Assembly (NCBI GenBank): GCA_049303315.1
Contig: JBAQMZ010000054.1
Coordinates: 100,952-164,951, forward strand
Direction of reading: 5' to 3'
From: Methanoperedens sp049303315
GTDB taxonomy: Archaea > Halobacteriota > Methanosarcinia > Methanosarcinales > Methanoperedenaceae
DNA: 64,000 nucleotides
A program made the translations under genes and the position numbers. Below are positions 17,050 through 25,740 of this stretch, one piece after another. Below the pieces are notes generated by a model. That model was not told the DNA's origin. It saw nothing but the letters and a program-made list of their open reading frames with translations, and searched no databases. Position 1 is the first letter of the stretch. Each line of letters opens with the position of its first letter.

Positions 17050-17208
17050 ATGGAAGATGCAGATATCGTCTTAGAAGTAGACGGGAAGAATATCCCGATG
17101 AACGGTTTTGTAAAGAAAATCCTGTTCGGAATGGTCAAAGGTTCTATTGAAACACTTCATGGCGTCGGAAGCGACTGGAAAACAGTCAGTATCAATTTGA
17201 AAAGATAA
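17050..17208 (+). CDS. conserved small archaeal protein, 52 aa
   Basis: A 52-residue ORF (starts MEDADIVLEVDG, contains 'NGFVKKILFGMVKG', ends 'KTVSINLKR'). The pattern of a beta hairpin, helix and beta strand, with regular alternation and typical codon use, looks like a real folded mini-protein of a kind widespread in Euryarchaeota. There is no strong ribosome site, and it is divergent from radC. Confidence 0.6.
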   Translation: MEDADIVLEVDGKNIPMNGFVKKILFGMVKGSIETLHGVGSDWKTVSINLKR

Positions 17209-17240
17209 TCTATTTAAAAGCTTGCGAAAAAGAATTCTAT

Positions 17241-17597
17241 CTATTTGCCATTTCGTATATTTCTAAAAATTATATACACAAAAGTTATCATTACCAGAAC
17301 CAGGATTAATCCGAAAAACCTCTGGATATCCCCTATTAAAGGATAATCCTCGAATGAATAGAAATGCGGAACATAAATCAATGATACGTGTAAGACCAAG
17401 ATGAAAGCAAAAACAGCAAGCAATAAAAATGCTTTTTTAAACTCGTCATATTTCAAAAAAATTCTGGATCTTACTACATCAGGGTCTTTTTTATAAAGAT
17501 ATATCACTATGTATATTAATAAAAAGAAGGTTATTATCGATAAAGGAATAACTACTACTTCATCAATCATTTCCAGGGCGTTTTTGAGGTATATCAT
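17241..17597 (-). CDS. three-helix membrane protein
   Basis: 118 residues with hydrophobic segments at about 14-34, 55-75 and 91-111 separated by charged loops. No family recognised. Convergent with the 52-residue ORF upstream; the gap to ahbB is 97 bases. Confidence 0.55.
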   Translation of the reverse strand: MIYLKNALEMIDEVVVIPLSIITFFLLIYIVIYLYKKDPDVVRSRIFLKYDEFKKAFLLLAVFAFILVLHVSLIYVPHFYSFEDYPLIGDIQRFFGLILVLVMITFVYIIFRNIRNGK

Positions 17598-17694
17598 ATT
17601 AATTTATAGGAATATCTAATATCGTTTATTCCTATCCATACCGAACTTATTAAGTAATAATATGCACATTCATTAAATAAATTTATCGGCTAAT

Positions 17695-18153
17695 ATGGAC
17701 GAAATTGATAAAAAATTATTAAAATCAACGCAGGATGGGATACCAATAGTATCCGAACCGTTCAAACAGATTGCTATTGAACTGGCGCTCCCTGAAGAGG
17801 AGGTTTTGAGAAGGCTGGATAATCTTTTAAAAGACGGGGTCATACGGCGGTTTGGCGCATCTATCGGTCACCGGGCTATCGGGATAACCGCAAATGCCAT
17901 GTGCACATGGAATGTCCCGGATGAGAAAGTGGAAACGGTCGGAGCTATAATGGCCGGTTTTCCTGAAGTGACCCATTGTTATGAACGTCCGCGCTTTCCT
18001 GACTGGAGATACAACCTTTTTACCATGATACATGCCTATTCGCGCGAAGAATGCGAAAAAATAGCAAGAGAGATATCCATTGCTACAGGCATTAAGGATT
18101 ACAGCATTCTTTTCAGCGAACGGGAATTTAAGAAAACCGGTGTAAGGCTATGA
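17695..18153 (+). CDS. ahbB: siroheme decarboxylase subunit AhbB
   Basis: Partner of AhbA. 152 residues: HTH region, 'GVIRRFGASIGHRAIGITANAMCTWNVP', and the AhbB signature 'EVTHCYERPRFPDWRYNLFTMIHAYSREECE' with 'LFSEREFKKTGVRL' at the end. Histidines in the first and second motif are those implicated in siroheme decarboxylation. The stop overlaps the start of the precorrin-2 dehydrogenase gene (ATGA). It opens a three-gene heme operon, ahbB-sirC-hemA. Confidence 0.88.
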   Translation: MDEIDKKLLKSTQDGIPIVSEPFKQIAIELALPEEEVLRRLDNLLKDGVIRRFGASIGHRAIGITANAMCTWNVPDEKVETVGAIMAGFPEVTHCYERPRFPDWRYNLFTMIHAYSREECEKIAREISIATGIKDYSILFSEREFKKTGVRL

Positions 18154-18797
18154 AAGATTTTTTACCCCTGATGCTTGATTTGAGTGGAAAAGAAGTGGTA
18201 ATTTTCGGAGGCGGCGATGTAGGCGAGCGAAAAGCAGCGCTTTTTTGCGAGCATGCACACGTAATTGTCGTGAGCAGGGAGTTCACACCCCGCCTGGAAG
18301 AGCTTTGCGAAAAAGGAAAAATAAACCTGATAAAGGCTGACCTTTCTGAAACGGGAATATCCGAATATCTTAAAAATGCATTTATTGTGATTCCCGCTAC
18401 AAACGATGTTGCATTGAATGAAAAGATAGCAGAACTTGCAGGTGAAAGCGGGATACTTATTGACCGTGTGGACGGCCTGGGGGATATCATCGTCCCTTCA
18501 GTAATAAAGCGGGGAGATATTGTAATCGGGATATCGACTTTAGGACAGAGCCCTGCGCTTTCAAAGTATATACGTGAGAGGATAGAGGAGGTCATAACAC
18601 CCGGATTTGCAGAGATGTCAAGGCTTCAGAATGAGATTCGCGAAATACTTAAAACAAGGGTGGAAGACCAGAAAAAGCGGAAAAAGATTTTATGGGGAAT
18701 CATCAATGATAATGAAGTTTGGACGGCTCTTGGCGAGTCCTATGACAAAGCATATATGTTAGCTTTAAAACATATAGACAGGAACATTAATGACTGA
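18150..18797 (+). CDS. precorrin-2 dehydrogenase / sirohydrochlorin ferrochelatase-like (Met8/CysG N-domain)
   Basis: NAD-dependent oxidation of precorrin-2 to sirohydrochlorin, feeding siroheme and then heme. 215 residues: 'LDLSGKEVVIFGGGDVGERKAALF' Rossmann start, 'VIPATNDVALNEKIAELA', 'IDRVDGLGDIIVPSVIKRGDIVIGISTLGQSPALSKYIRERIE'. The last part is the CysG dimerisation domain. Overlaps ahbB by 4 bases and hemA by 8 bases, so the operon is tightly coupled. Whether it also chelates iron cannot be decided from sequence. Confidence 0.9.
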   Translation: MKDFLPLMLDLSGKEVVIFGGGDVGERKAALFCEHAHVIVVSREFTPRLEELCEKGKINLIKADLSETGISEYLKNAFIVIPATNDVALNEKIAELAGESGILIDRVDGLGDIIVPSVIKRGDIVIGISTLGQSPALSKYIRERIEEVITPGFAEMSRLQNEIREILKTRVEDQKKRKKILWGIINDNEVWTALGESYDKAYMLALKHIDRNIND

Positions 18798-20046
18798 AAT
18801 ATCAAGCATGCTAATCACGCATACCAAGGCGACCATTGATGAGATGGAGGGTGCCTGGCACGGAGGCATAGACCAGCTTTTAGTCCGTCTTAAATCTCAT
18901 GAACTCGTTGAAGAATGCGCTGTTCTAAAAACGTGCAACCGCGTTGAAGTTTATGTGGTCTCGCCAAAAGGAAGCAAGGTGCTTTTTGAATTTGCAAAAC
19001 ACATGAAAGTCTCATCGCGGATTATCGATTTTCTTGACCATGAGGAGACTCTGCGCCATCTGCTGCGCCTGACCTGCGGCCTTGAATCCATGATAGTCGG
19101 AGAAGACCAGATTCTCGGACAGGTCAAAGAATTATTCCTGATGGCAAAAAAAGCCGGAGCTGTCGGAAAAACACTGGATACTGCATTTAATAAGGCAATA
19201 CAGGTAGGAAAGCGCGTAAGGAGCGAGACCGGTATCAATAAAGGGTCGGTATCCATCGGTTCTGCCGCGGTGGAACTTGCGGAGGAAGAGCTTGGCGGGC
19301 TGGACGGAAAGACTGTTATGGTAATAGGGGCAGGCGAGATGGGCACGCTTGTGGCAAGGGCGCTTGCGAATAAGAATATCAAGGTAATTTACGTTGCGAA
19401 CAGGACTTTTGATAAAGCCGAAGCTTTAGCCTGCGAATTAGAGGGCAAGGCTGTGAAGTATGATTCGATGGAACAATACATCCCGAAATCGGATGTGGTA
19501 ATAAGCGCCACTAAAGCCCCCCATTTTGTTTTAACACATGAAATAATGTCCCGCTTAATTAAAAAACGGAAAAATGGAATAATGCTTATCGATATAGGGA
19601 ACCCGCGAAATATCGAGAGCAGTGTAGGGGATATCCAGGGTGTCAGCCTGTATAATATCGACAGCTTAAGAAGCATCAGCGAGGCAAACCTTGAGAAACG
19701 AAAGGAAGAGGCCAAAAAGGTTGAGCTGATCATAGAAGAAGAAATCGAGCATCTCAAGAAGCAGTACAAGCGCCAGCAAGCGGATAATATTATCTCTGCG
19801 CTTTATTCAATGGTTGAACAAATACGGGAGAAGGAGCGCGAAGAGGCGGTAAATAAGCTCATGGCGCGGCATACCATCGGGGATATCGAGCGTGAAGTGC
19901 TGGATGACATGACGCATTCTTTTGCCAACCAGATACTTGCGGAGCCTACGAAGATTCTCAGGGATGCGGCGGAGCATGATGATGAGAGGTTCCTGGAGAC
20001 TGTGGCGGAGCTTTTTAAGTTGAACGGGGAGAAGGGGAAGAAGTAA
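18790..20046 (+). CDS. hemA: glutamyl-tRNA reductase
   Basis: First committed step of tetrapyrrole synthesis by the C5 route: glutamyl-tRNA to glutamate-1-semialdehyde with NADPH. 418 residues. 'LKTCNRVEVYVV' carries the catalytic cysteine (about residue 39), 'GLESMIVGEDQILGQVKELF' follows, the NADPH site is 'VMVIGAGEMGTLVARAL', and a long C-terminal helical dimerisation domain ends the protein. ATG 18790 overlaps the preceding stop by 8 bases. End of the ahbB-sirC-hemA operon. Confidence 0.95.
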   Translation: MTEISSMLITHTKATIDEMEGAWHGGIDQLLVRLKSHELVEECAVLKTCNRVEVYVVSPKGSKVLFEFAKHMKVSSRIIDFLDHEETLRHLLRLTCGLESMIVGEDQILGQVKELFLMAKKAGAVGKTLDTAFNKAIQVGKRVRSETGINKGSVSIGSAAVELAEEELGGLDGKTVMVIGAGEMGTLVARALANKNIKVIYVANRTFDKAEALACELEGKAVKYDSMEQYIPKSDVVISATKAPHFVLTHEIMSRLIKKRKNGIMLIDIGNPRNIESSVGDIQGVSLYNIDSLRSISEANLEKRKEEAKKVELIIEEEIEHLKKQYKRQQADNIISALYSMVEQIREKEREEAVNKLMARHTIGDIEREVLDDMTHSFANQILAEPTKILRDAAEHDDERFLETVAELFKLNGEKGKK

Positions 20047-20081
20047 AACGTTTAGGCTTTTTCAAATAAATGACATTTGGT

Positions 20082-20519
20082 TTATTCTAAAGAAAGTATT
20101 TGTGGATTTATTTTTGTTCCTTTTTTCCATAAATCGTTTCTCATTGAAATTGCTGTTTTCATAAAATTTGCTTCTGTGGGGTTTTCCATGAATTCTTTCA
20201 TTTTTATTATAACGTCATCAGAAGCATAAAGTAATGAAATGTAATAAAACTCGATTAATTTCTTATTTGCATATTCTTTTACTTCTTTATCATTTTTTAG
20301 TTCCTGCATATGTGGATCATCGGTATGAAAGTGATTCCTATTTTCCGGTTTCAAAAAACATCTCATAAAAACAAGCGTGGAACGGTATTTAGTTTCATTT
20401 AAAGTTTGAATCCTCAATTCAGTTTCTCTTTTTTGATTTAACAAATGTTGAATGTAACTACCAATGGCACCACCTACTCCTAATAGGCCAAGAGTGGAAA
20501 ATATTGTTTGAAAGTCCAT
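20082..20519 (-). CDS. hypothetical protein with N-terminal membrane helix
   Basis: 145 residues: a short hydrophobic, glycine-rich N-terminus (IFSTLGLLGVGGAIGSYI) followed by an 'HLLNQKRETELRIQTLNETKYRSTLVFM' coiled-coil-like helix and a soluble helical remainder. Such proteins are frequent in mobile and defence neighbourhoods but none has a firm role. AT-rich, no ribosome site, next to a toxin-antitoxin pair. Confidence 0.5.
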   Translation of the reverse strand: MDFQTIFSTLGLLGVGGAIGSYIQHLLNQKRETELRIQTLNETKYRSTLVFMRCFLKPENRNHFHTDDPHMQELKNDKEVKEYANKKLIEFYYISLLYASDDVIIKMKEFMENPTEANFMKTAISMRNDLWKKGTKINPQILSLE

Positions 20520-20558
20520 ATAATTAAGATAACTGATTACTTTATTTAAATTTTTCGA

Positions 20559-20978
20559 CTAATCCTGCGGTAATCTTATTAAACCACCATACTGCTCAAA
20601 ATGTTCATCAAAGGCAAAAGCTTCAATAATTCCAAGCCGTTCCATCACGGCAAAGCTTGTGCAATCAGTAAAACTAAATCCCTTATCTTTATGTTTGGCA
20701 AATATCTCCCACGCTTTCTTTTCATCCGAAGACGTTACACGGATAAGAGTAGCTAACGATTCATCCCACAGTTTTCCACCAATCTCAACTGCAATTTCAT
20801 GACCCAAACGGACTTTAACAAGAGTGACAATCTCATCCGCAACGTAATTTGTGGTCACCAATGAATGCGTTAATGATTTTTTGAAATCCACCGTAGCAGA
20901 ATGGCCTGAATCATCTTCATCTATGAGAGCATACCATGCACTTGTATCAACGAAGATAGACAAAAATAATCCCCTCAA
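20559..20978 (-). CDS. PIN-domain toxin (VapC-type)
   Basis: 139 residues with PIN-nuclease acidic residues: 'IFVDTSAWYALID' (first Asp), 'YVADEIVTLVKVRLGHEIA' (Glu), 'FTDCTSFAVMERLGI' (second Asp), and 'FDEHFEQYG'. The product would cleave RNA unless bound by the antitoxin. The start is TTG 20978 overlapping the antitoxin stop, or TTG 20963. Together with the DUF104 protein it forms a standard archaeal toxin-antitoxin pair. Confidence 0.83.
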   Translation of the reverse strand: MRGLFLSIFVDTSAWYALIDEDDSGHSATVDFKKSLTHSLVTTNYVADEIVTLVKVRLGHEIAVEIGGKLWDESLATLIRVTSSDEKKAWEIFAKHKDKGFSFTDCTSFAVMERLGIIEAFAFDEHFEQYGGLIRLPQD

Positions 20979-21190
20979 TAAAGATATTTGTCGTGCTTTC
21001 TTGCGACATCAGTTTTACCACTTCTTCCAATACCGATTATTTTAGATAACTCCTTTTTTTGAGAATTTAACAGCGCAGCTTCCTCTTCAGGCATAAGTAT
21101 AAGGTGTACGTGCTTATGCTCAGGAAGATCAACTTTCTGAAGTGGTTTGAACTTGCCATCCTCATAAATCGCGGGTATTGCTTCGCTCAT
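20975..21190 (-). CDS. DUF104 (AF2212-like) antitoxin
   Basis: 71 residues: 'IPAIYEDGKFKPLQKVDLPEHKHVHLILMP' is the DUF104 beta-sheet motif that binds PIN toxins, followed by a helical tail. Overlaps the toxin gene by 4 bases. Likely autoregulates, as is usual for such pairs. Confidence 0.82.
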   Translation of the reverse strand: MSEAIPAIYEDGKFKPLQKVDLPEHKHVHLILMPEEEAALLNSQKKELSKIIGIGRSGKTDVARKHDKYLY

Positions 21191-21254
21191 AATATACGAA
21201 GATTAACCTCTCTTCAGATAAAGATTTTCTTATTCCCGATCAATTACTATCAAG

Positions 21255-22016
21255 CTACTGCGCAACCAGGCCGCCGTCCACAACCATGGGATGACCTGTG
21301 ACAAATGAAGCGGCATCAGAGCACAACCACACCACAGATTCAGCGATTTCTCCAGGCGTGCCCATCCTTCCTACCGGCTCCATCGCCGTAAACTGCGCCT
21401 CAGCCTCAGGATTGCCGCCCGTGACCCGTTCCACCACGGGGGTGCGGATTACACCAGGACAGACTGCATTGACACGGATACCAGCCTTTGCATACTCAAG
21501 CGCCGCAACTTTTGTAAGCTGTATTATGCCGCCCTTGGATGCACAGTAGGCGGGCATTCCCTGGAAACCTACAAGCCCTGCCACGGATGCCATATTAACG
21601 ATAGCCCCGCTGCCCTGCTTTTGCATTTCGGGAATCTCGTACTTCATGCACAGCCAGACGCCTTTGAGATTGATATTGATGACACGGTCCCAGTTCTCCT
21701 CGGTGCAATCTGCCGTTGGAGCCATAATTCCCTCGATGCCTGCATTGTTGATGGCGCAGTCCAGCCTGCCGTAGGTATCGACCGCCCTTTTGACCAAAGC
21801 CTCGACATCGGCAGTCTTTGATACGTCTGTCTTTACGAAGATAGATTCACCGCCAGCTTTCCTTATCATCTGCACCGTTTCCTCCCCGCCTCCCACCAGG
21901 ACGTCTGCTACGACTACCTTTGCCCCTTCCCTGGCAAATGCCAGCGCGCAAGCCCGCCCAATTCCAGAACTGCCGCCTGTCACCAGAGCGACTTTGTTCT
22001 CTAACCCTAAAAGCAT
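21255..22016 (-). CDS. short-chain dehydrogenase/reductase
   Basis: 253-residue classical SDR: 'ALVTGGSSGIGRACALAFA' cofactor site, 'VVADV' pointing to an NAD(H)/NADP(H) acidic strand, 'NNAGIEG', the catalytic Ser region 'GAIVNMASVAGLVGF', YCASK, and an 'TGHPMVVDGGLVAQ' end. Closest in look to glucose-1-dehydrogenase/3-oxoacyl reductase types; the substrate is not deducible. The ATG follows GAGGAGGGGTTAAA. GC-rich relative to its neighbours, possibly bacterial in origin. Confidence 0.88.
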   Translation of the reverse strand: MLLGLENKVALVTGGSSGIGRACALAFAREGAKVVVADVLVGGGEETVQMIRKAGGESIFVKTDVSKTADVEALVKRAVDTYGRLDCAINNAGIEGIMAPTADCTEENWDRVININLKGVWLCMKYEIPEMQKQGSGAIVNMASVAGLVGFQGMPAYCASKGGIIQLTKVAALEYAKAGIRVNAVCPGVIRTPVVERVTGGNPEAEAQFTAMEPVGRMGTPGEIAESVVWLCSDAASFVTGHPMVVDGGLVAQ

Positions 22017-22152
22017 TTTAACCCCTCCTCAGTTTCGTGAATATACTCTTCTTGGTTATGATGTTCAAAGTTTTCCATTTGATTACCCCCTATTCTTTAA
22101 TGATTTGTATCAAAGGGACTTATAATTTTCCAGTGCACTTTTGAACCGCAAG

Positions 22153-22282
22153 TACCTTTTTAAACCCCGCCCATTATTATAATCCCTCATGCACATCCCC
22201 GAACTTCTGGCGCCGGTCGGCAGCAAGGAGGCACTATTCAGAACTTGAAGAGGCCCTGATAATCTGCAATTTCTCTGCAATG
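22153..22282 (+). pseudogene. truncated duplicate of promoter and 5' end of the U32 gene
   Basis: From about 22153 the DNA matches 23247 onward: CTTTTTAAACCC...ATAATCCCTC, then ATG (22189) and 15 codons of the U32 start (HIPELLAPVGSKEA). It then jumps to sequence matching about 23497-23545 (TTCAGAACTTGAAGAGGCC against TTCCGAGCTTGAAGAAGCC) and ends. About 200 bases are deleted internally and the frame is broken. A degenerate partial gene copy that kept its TATA box. Confidence 0.8.
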
Positions 22283-22372
22283 ATTTTCCTATGGAAAAAA
22301 GTTTGTCCCCAAAAAAGAAAAGGGACGAATTGTTTAGGTGCTTACTCTCTCGGTTTTATATTCGCTTCATCA

Positions 22373-22984
22373 TTATCTGTAAGGAATCGCCATCATACCT
22401 GGAACCGGACTCATCGACCACATTACCTGTGCTGTTATTGCCCCGACGACCAAATAAACCACCAATGCTACAATTATAACCACGATTGTATAACCCATTG
22501 CCTGTTCCTTAGGCGTTTCCATGAGCACCGGAATGCCAAGATAGAGAATGTACAACCCGTAAAGTGCAAACAGTAAAACAATGACGCTCAGCATCGGTAT
22601 GATGTAGAATATTCCTCCAACCAGCCCGGCTGTAGCTGAGTATGCAGCAAGCTTCATTGCCTGGTTCTCATCCTGCTTCGAGGCAAAATTCGGGGCAAGG
22701 GCATTAATCACGATGCCTATTACGTACACGTCTACAATACTCAGTATGTACATCAATATACCGCCCGCCACAGCGGTTCCAATCGGATACTTAAAGCTTC
22801 CACCCAATCCTGCACTGACTCCAATAATGCCCATACCAATAATATAGGCTATCGCAGGTATCAGGGCAAGGATTGCGATGTACTGCTGTATTATATCGTT
22901 TTTGCTTATCCCTTCAGACTTTACCTTTGTCAATTCGGTCAGCGGATTTTTCAGAATGCTGATCGCCCTATCTAATTGTTCCAT
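22373..22984 (-). CDS. Yip1-family membrane protein
   Basis: 203 residues with five hydrophobic segments (about 35-60, 70-95, 112-135, 140-160, 172-195) and the 'ILKNPLTELTKVKSEG' amphipathic start of Yip1-type proteins. The role in archaea is unknown. ATG 22984 sits six bases after GGAGGA; the ATG two codons earlier is too close to that site. It lies between the U32 gene and its truncated copy. Confidence 0.75.
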   Translation of the reverse strand: MEQLDRAISILKNPLTELTKVKSEGISKNDIIQQYIAILALIPAIAYIIGMGIIGVSAGLGGSFKYPIGTAVAGGILMYILSIVDVYVIGIVINALAPNFASKQDENQAMKLAAYSATAGLVGGIFYIIPMLSVIVLLFALYGLYILYLGIPVLMETPKEQAMGYTIVVIIVALVVYLVVGAITAQVMWSMSPVPGMMAIPYR

Positions 22985-23245
22985 ATTCATTCCTCCTCAC
23001 GGATGTTCCCGTTTCCACACTTGTGCTTTTTATCCCGTGCAACGCCCATGAGCAGTAGCCTGCATTACGTTTTGAGGGCACTTTTGTAGTCTAACATTTC
23101 ATATGCCATCAATAATGCTCGATACTTCTCCCGGGAAATTGCCCTGATTATTTGTTAGCAACATTACTATAAAAAGGTTATGATTATAAAAAACCTATTT
23201 TATTAAGAAAAAAAATTCGGGATAATACACTGCTATTACAACTAT

Positions 23246-23277
23246 CTTTTTAAACCCTGCCCATTATATAATCCCTC
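23246..23277 (+). promoter_or_regulatory. TATA box and leaderless start of the U32 gene
   Basis: CTTTTTAAA at 23246-23254 ends 23 bases before GTG 23278, so transcription should begin at or next to the start codon. The same box and spacing are kept in the truncated copy at 22153. Confidence 0.65.
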
Positions 23278-25740
23278 GTGCACATCCCCGAACTTCTTGC
23301 ACCAGTCGGCAGCAAGGAAGCCCTCATCGCAGCCATCGAAAATGGAGCTGACGCCGTGTATTTCGGGGGAAAAGTTTTCAGCGCACGGCAATATGCTTCC
23401 AACTTCAACCGCGATGAACTTGAATGGGCTATCGATTATGCGCATAAAAGAGGCGTAAAAGCATACGTAACCGTGAACACCCTTATCAAGGATTCCGAGC
23501 TTGAAGAAGCCTGCGATTACCTGCAATTCCTCTGCAATTGCGGTGCGGATGCGGTCATCGTGCAGGATATGGGCATCCTTCGCCTGCTGCGGGAACAGCT
23601 CCCTGAACTTCCTGTCCACGCCAGCACCCAGATGACAATTCATAATGTGGAAGGGGTAAAGTTTCTTCAGGAAATGGGCGTAAAGCGCGTGATACTCGCC
23701 CGTGAACTCACTCTTGACGAAATCCGCAGGATAAAATCCCGGACCGGCATAGAGGTTGAAACCTTTATACACGGCGCCCTGTGTTTTTCATATTCAGGCC
23801 AATGCCTTTTAAGCAGCATGATAGGGGGCAGAAGCGGGAATCGTGGATACTGCGCCCAGCCATGTCGGAAAAAGTACAGGATGAATGGAATTGAAGGTTA
23901 TCTCCTCAGCCCAAAAGACCTCAATATGAGTGAACATATCGGCGCCCTTGTAGATGCCGGCATCGACTCCTTCAAGATCGAAGGAAGGATGAAGCGGCAT
24001 GAATACGTGGCAGGCGTTGTGCGGGTTTACCGGAAACTTATCGACAGGTATTTTGAAGCGCCGATGGACTTTCGGATAACAGAGGACGAAAAGCATACAT
24101 TGCTGCAATTGTTTAATCGTGGATTCACGACAGGATATTTTTTTGGGAATCCGGGAAACGGACTGATGAGCCGCAAATACCCGTATAATATCGGTACAGA
24201 GCTTGGCACTGTGGTTGATTATGAGCCTTTGAAAAAACTTGTCTCGGTAAAGCTTAATGCACTTTTGAGAACAGGGGACGGCATCGGTATAGGGGTATCC
24301 GGGGTTATTGTAAGAAAAATATTTATCGAAAATCGAATGGTCACGGCAGCAAACCCCGGTTATACGGTCAGGATACCCTTTGATGGCGATGTCACAAGAG
24401 GCGATGTAGTTTTCAAGACATATGACAGCGAGCTTATGGCGGCGCTTGAGACAAGAAATATCAAAAAAATCCCGATAAAAATAGCAATAAAAGCAAAGAT
24501 TAGAGAGCCTGTTGAACTTCGCATCAACGATGGAGAAAATGAAATTGCGGTTCAGGGAGAAATCGTAAACAAGGCAGAAAAAAAGCCAATTTCCAGGCAA
24601 TCTATGGCTGAACAATTAATGAAGCTTGGGAGCACTTTTTATGAAGCGCAGGAAATTACATTTGACATTGATGAAAATATTTTCATCCCGGTCTCAGAAC
24701 TTAACTCTCTTCGGAGGGAAACGATTTCACAGCTTGAGAAAATACGCACAAACAAATGGAAACGCCAGTGCAGCAAACCTGTAATCTCTCTTGAAAAAAG
24801 AAAGCTGGAATTTAAACCTCTTCTCAGTGTAAATACAGGCTCTATCGAATGTTTTGAGGCTGCTGTTGACAGCGGCGCTGATGTTGTTTATTTTGGCGGG
24901 GAAGTGTTTGAAAATACGAAACCGCAGATAAAAGCGCCCAGAGTCACGCCTCTGGAGGGCGTGTCCACGCATGGCGCAGCCATGCGTGTGCGCGGAGTCG
25001 AGAACCCGCAGGGTTTCGGCAATGATGAACGCAGATTTATTGAAAAAGAGGATTACAGCTATGCTATAGAATATGGAAGGAAAAAGGGAGTAAGTGTGTT
25101 TATAGGCACGCCAAGAATAGTTAAAGAAATCAGGGATCTCAATAATCTGTCTCCAGACGGTTACCTTGTTGCAAATTTGGGAGTTTTGTACCATCTTCGT
25201 AAACAGGATACGAATAAACCAATAGTCATCGATTATCCTTTCAATGTTTTCAACAGGCTGACAATGGATTACCTCTTAAACCCCGTATTTAAATACGGGG
25301 ACTACGGCCAGAGGGTAACATTATCGCCTGAACTTACCCTGAAGGAAATAAAAAACCTGACACCTTTTGGTCAGACTGAGTGCATCGTGCACGGATTTTT
25401 CCCTTTAATGGTTTCCGAGCACGGTCTTGTGAGCGGTCTTTTTTCAGGCGGCAGGGATTCTGGCTTTTTATTAAAAGATGAAAAAGGCTTTTCATTCCCT
25501 ATAAAAACCGATACCCAAAACCGCACTTATGTGATGAATTCCCGCGAGCTTTGCATGCTTGAATATGTGCCTGAGATAATGGAGGCGGGCGTTAGTTGTC
25601 TGAGAATTGAGGCGGAGATGTATGATAAGAACAAGACTGGGGAAATTACGAGGGCGTACAGGGAGGCTATGGATAAGAGGATGGGGAAAGGTTGTGAAGG
25701 GGAATATACTACGGGTCATTATTTCAGGGGGGTGGTGTGA
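23278..25740 (+). CDS. peptidase U32 family protein (RlhA/PrtC-like, two-module)
   Basis: 820 residues. N-terminal U32 domain: 'PELLAPVGSKEALIAAIENGADAVYFGGK', 'AYVTVNTLIKDSELEEA', 'VHASTQMTIHN', 'RELTLDEI', and the signature 'ETFIHGALCFSYSGQC' with 'GNRGYCAQPCR'. The middle (about 330-500) is DUF3656-like, and a second U32-like module begins near 520 ('DSGADVVYFGGEVF'). Bacterial relatives hydroxylate 23S rRNA or tRNA bases. The start is GTG 23278, leaderless. Two hairpin-forming stretches (24938-25015 and 25281-25300) interrupt the second module in frame and look inserted. The 3' end overlaps a convergent gene. Confidence 0.88.
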   Translation: MHIPELLAPVGSKEALIAAIENGADAVYFGGKVFSARQYASNFNRDELEWAIDYAHKRGVKAYVTVNTLIKDSELEEACDYLQFLCNCGADAVIVQDMGILRLLREQLPELPVHASTQMTIHNVEGVKFLQEMGVKRVILARELTLDEIRRIKSRTGIEVETFIHGALCFSYSGQCLLSSMIGGRSGNRGYCAQPCRKKYRMNGIEGYLLSPKDLNMSEHIGALVDAGIDSFKIEGRMKRHEYVAGVVRVYRKLIDRYFEAPMDFRITEDEKHTLLQLFNRGFTTGYFFGNPGNGLMSRKYPYNIGTELGTVVDYEPLKKLVSVKLNALLRTGDGIGIGVSGVIVRKIFIENRMVTAANPGYTVRIPFDGDVTRGDVVFKTYDSELMAALETRNIKKIPIKIAIKAKIREPVELRINDGENEIAVQGEIVNKAEKKPISRQSMAEQLMKLGSTFYEAQEITFDIDENIFIPVSELNSLRRETISQLEKIRTNKWKRQCSKPVISLEKRKLEFKPLLSVNTGSIECFEAAVDSGADVVYFGGEVFENTKPQIKAPRVTPLEGVSTHGAAMRVRGVENPQGFGNDERRFIEKEDYSYAIEYGRKKGVSVFIGTPRIVKEIRDLNNLSPDGYLVANLGVLYHLRKQDTNKPIVIDYPFNVFNRLTMDYLLNPVFKYGDYGQRVTLSPELTLKEIKNLTPFGQTECIVHGFFPLMVSEHGLVSGLFSGGRDSGFLLKDEKGFSFPIKTDTQNRTYVMNSRELCMLEYVPEIMEAGVSCLRIEAEMYDKNKTGEITRAYREAMDKRMGKGCEGEYTTGHYFRGVV
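24938..25015 (+). repeat. hairpin-rich in-frame insertion within the U32 gene
   Basis: Three perfect hairpins in a row: CCAGAG/CTCTGG (24938-24955), CACGCATGGC/GCCATGCGTG with a GCA loop (24966-24988), and AACCC/GGGTT (25003-25015). The encoded peptide (about RVTPLEGVSTHGAAMRVRG and on) sits between 'GGEVFENTKPQ' and 'YAIEYGRKKG', where the repeat module of the family normally has a short link. It resembles palindromic elements that insert into genes in frame. Confidence 0.6.
25281..25300 (+). repeat. perfect 20-base palindrome within the U32 gene
   Basis: CCCCGTATTTAAATACGGGG is fully self-complementary and encodes the NPVFKYG stretch, just before the conserved 'VTLSPELTLKEI'. A second in-frame palindromic insertion is likely. 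Confidence 0.6.

Noticed and set aside
22189..22282. A second functional U32 gene
   Set aside because: Only 15 codons match before an internal deletion and frame break; no downstream reading frame continues.
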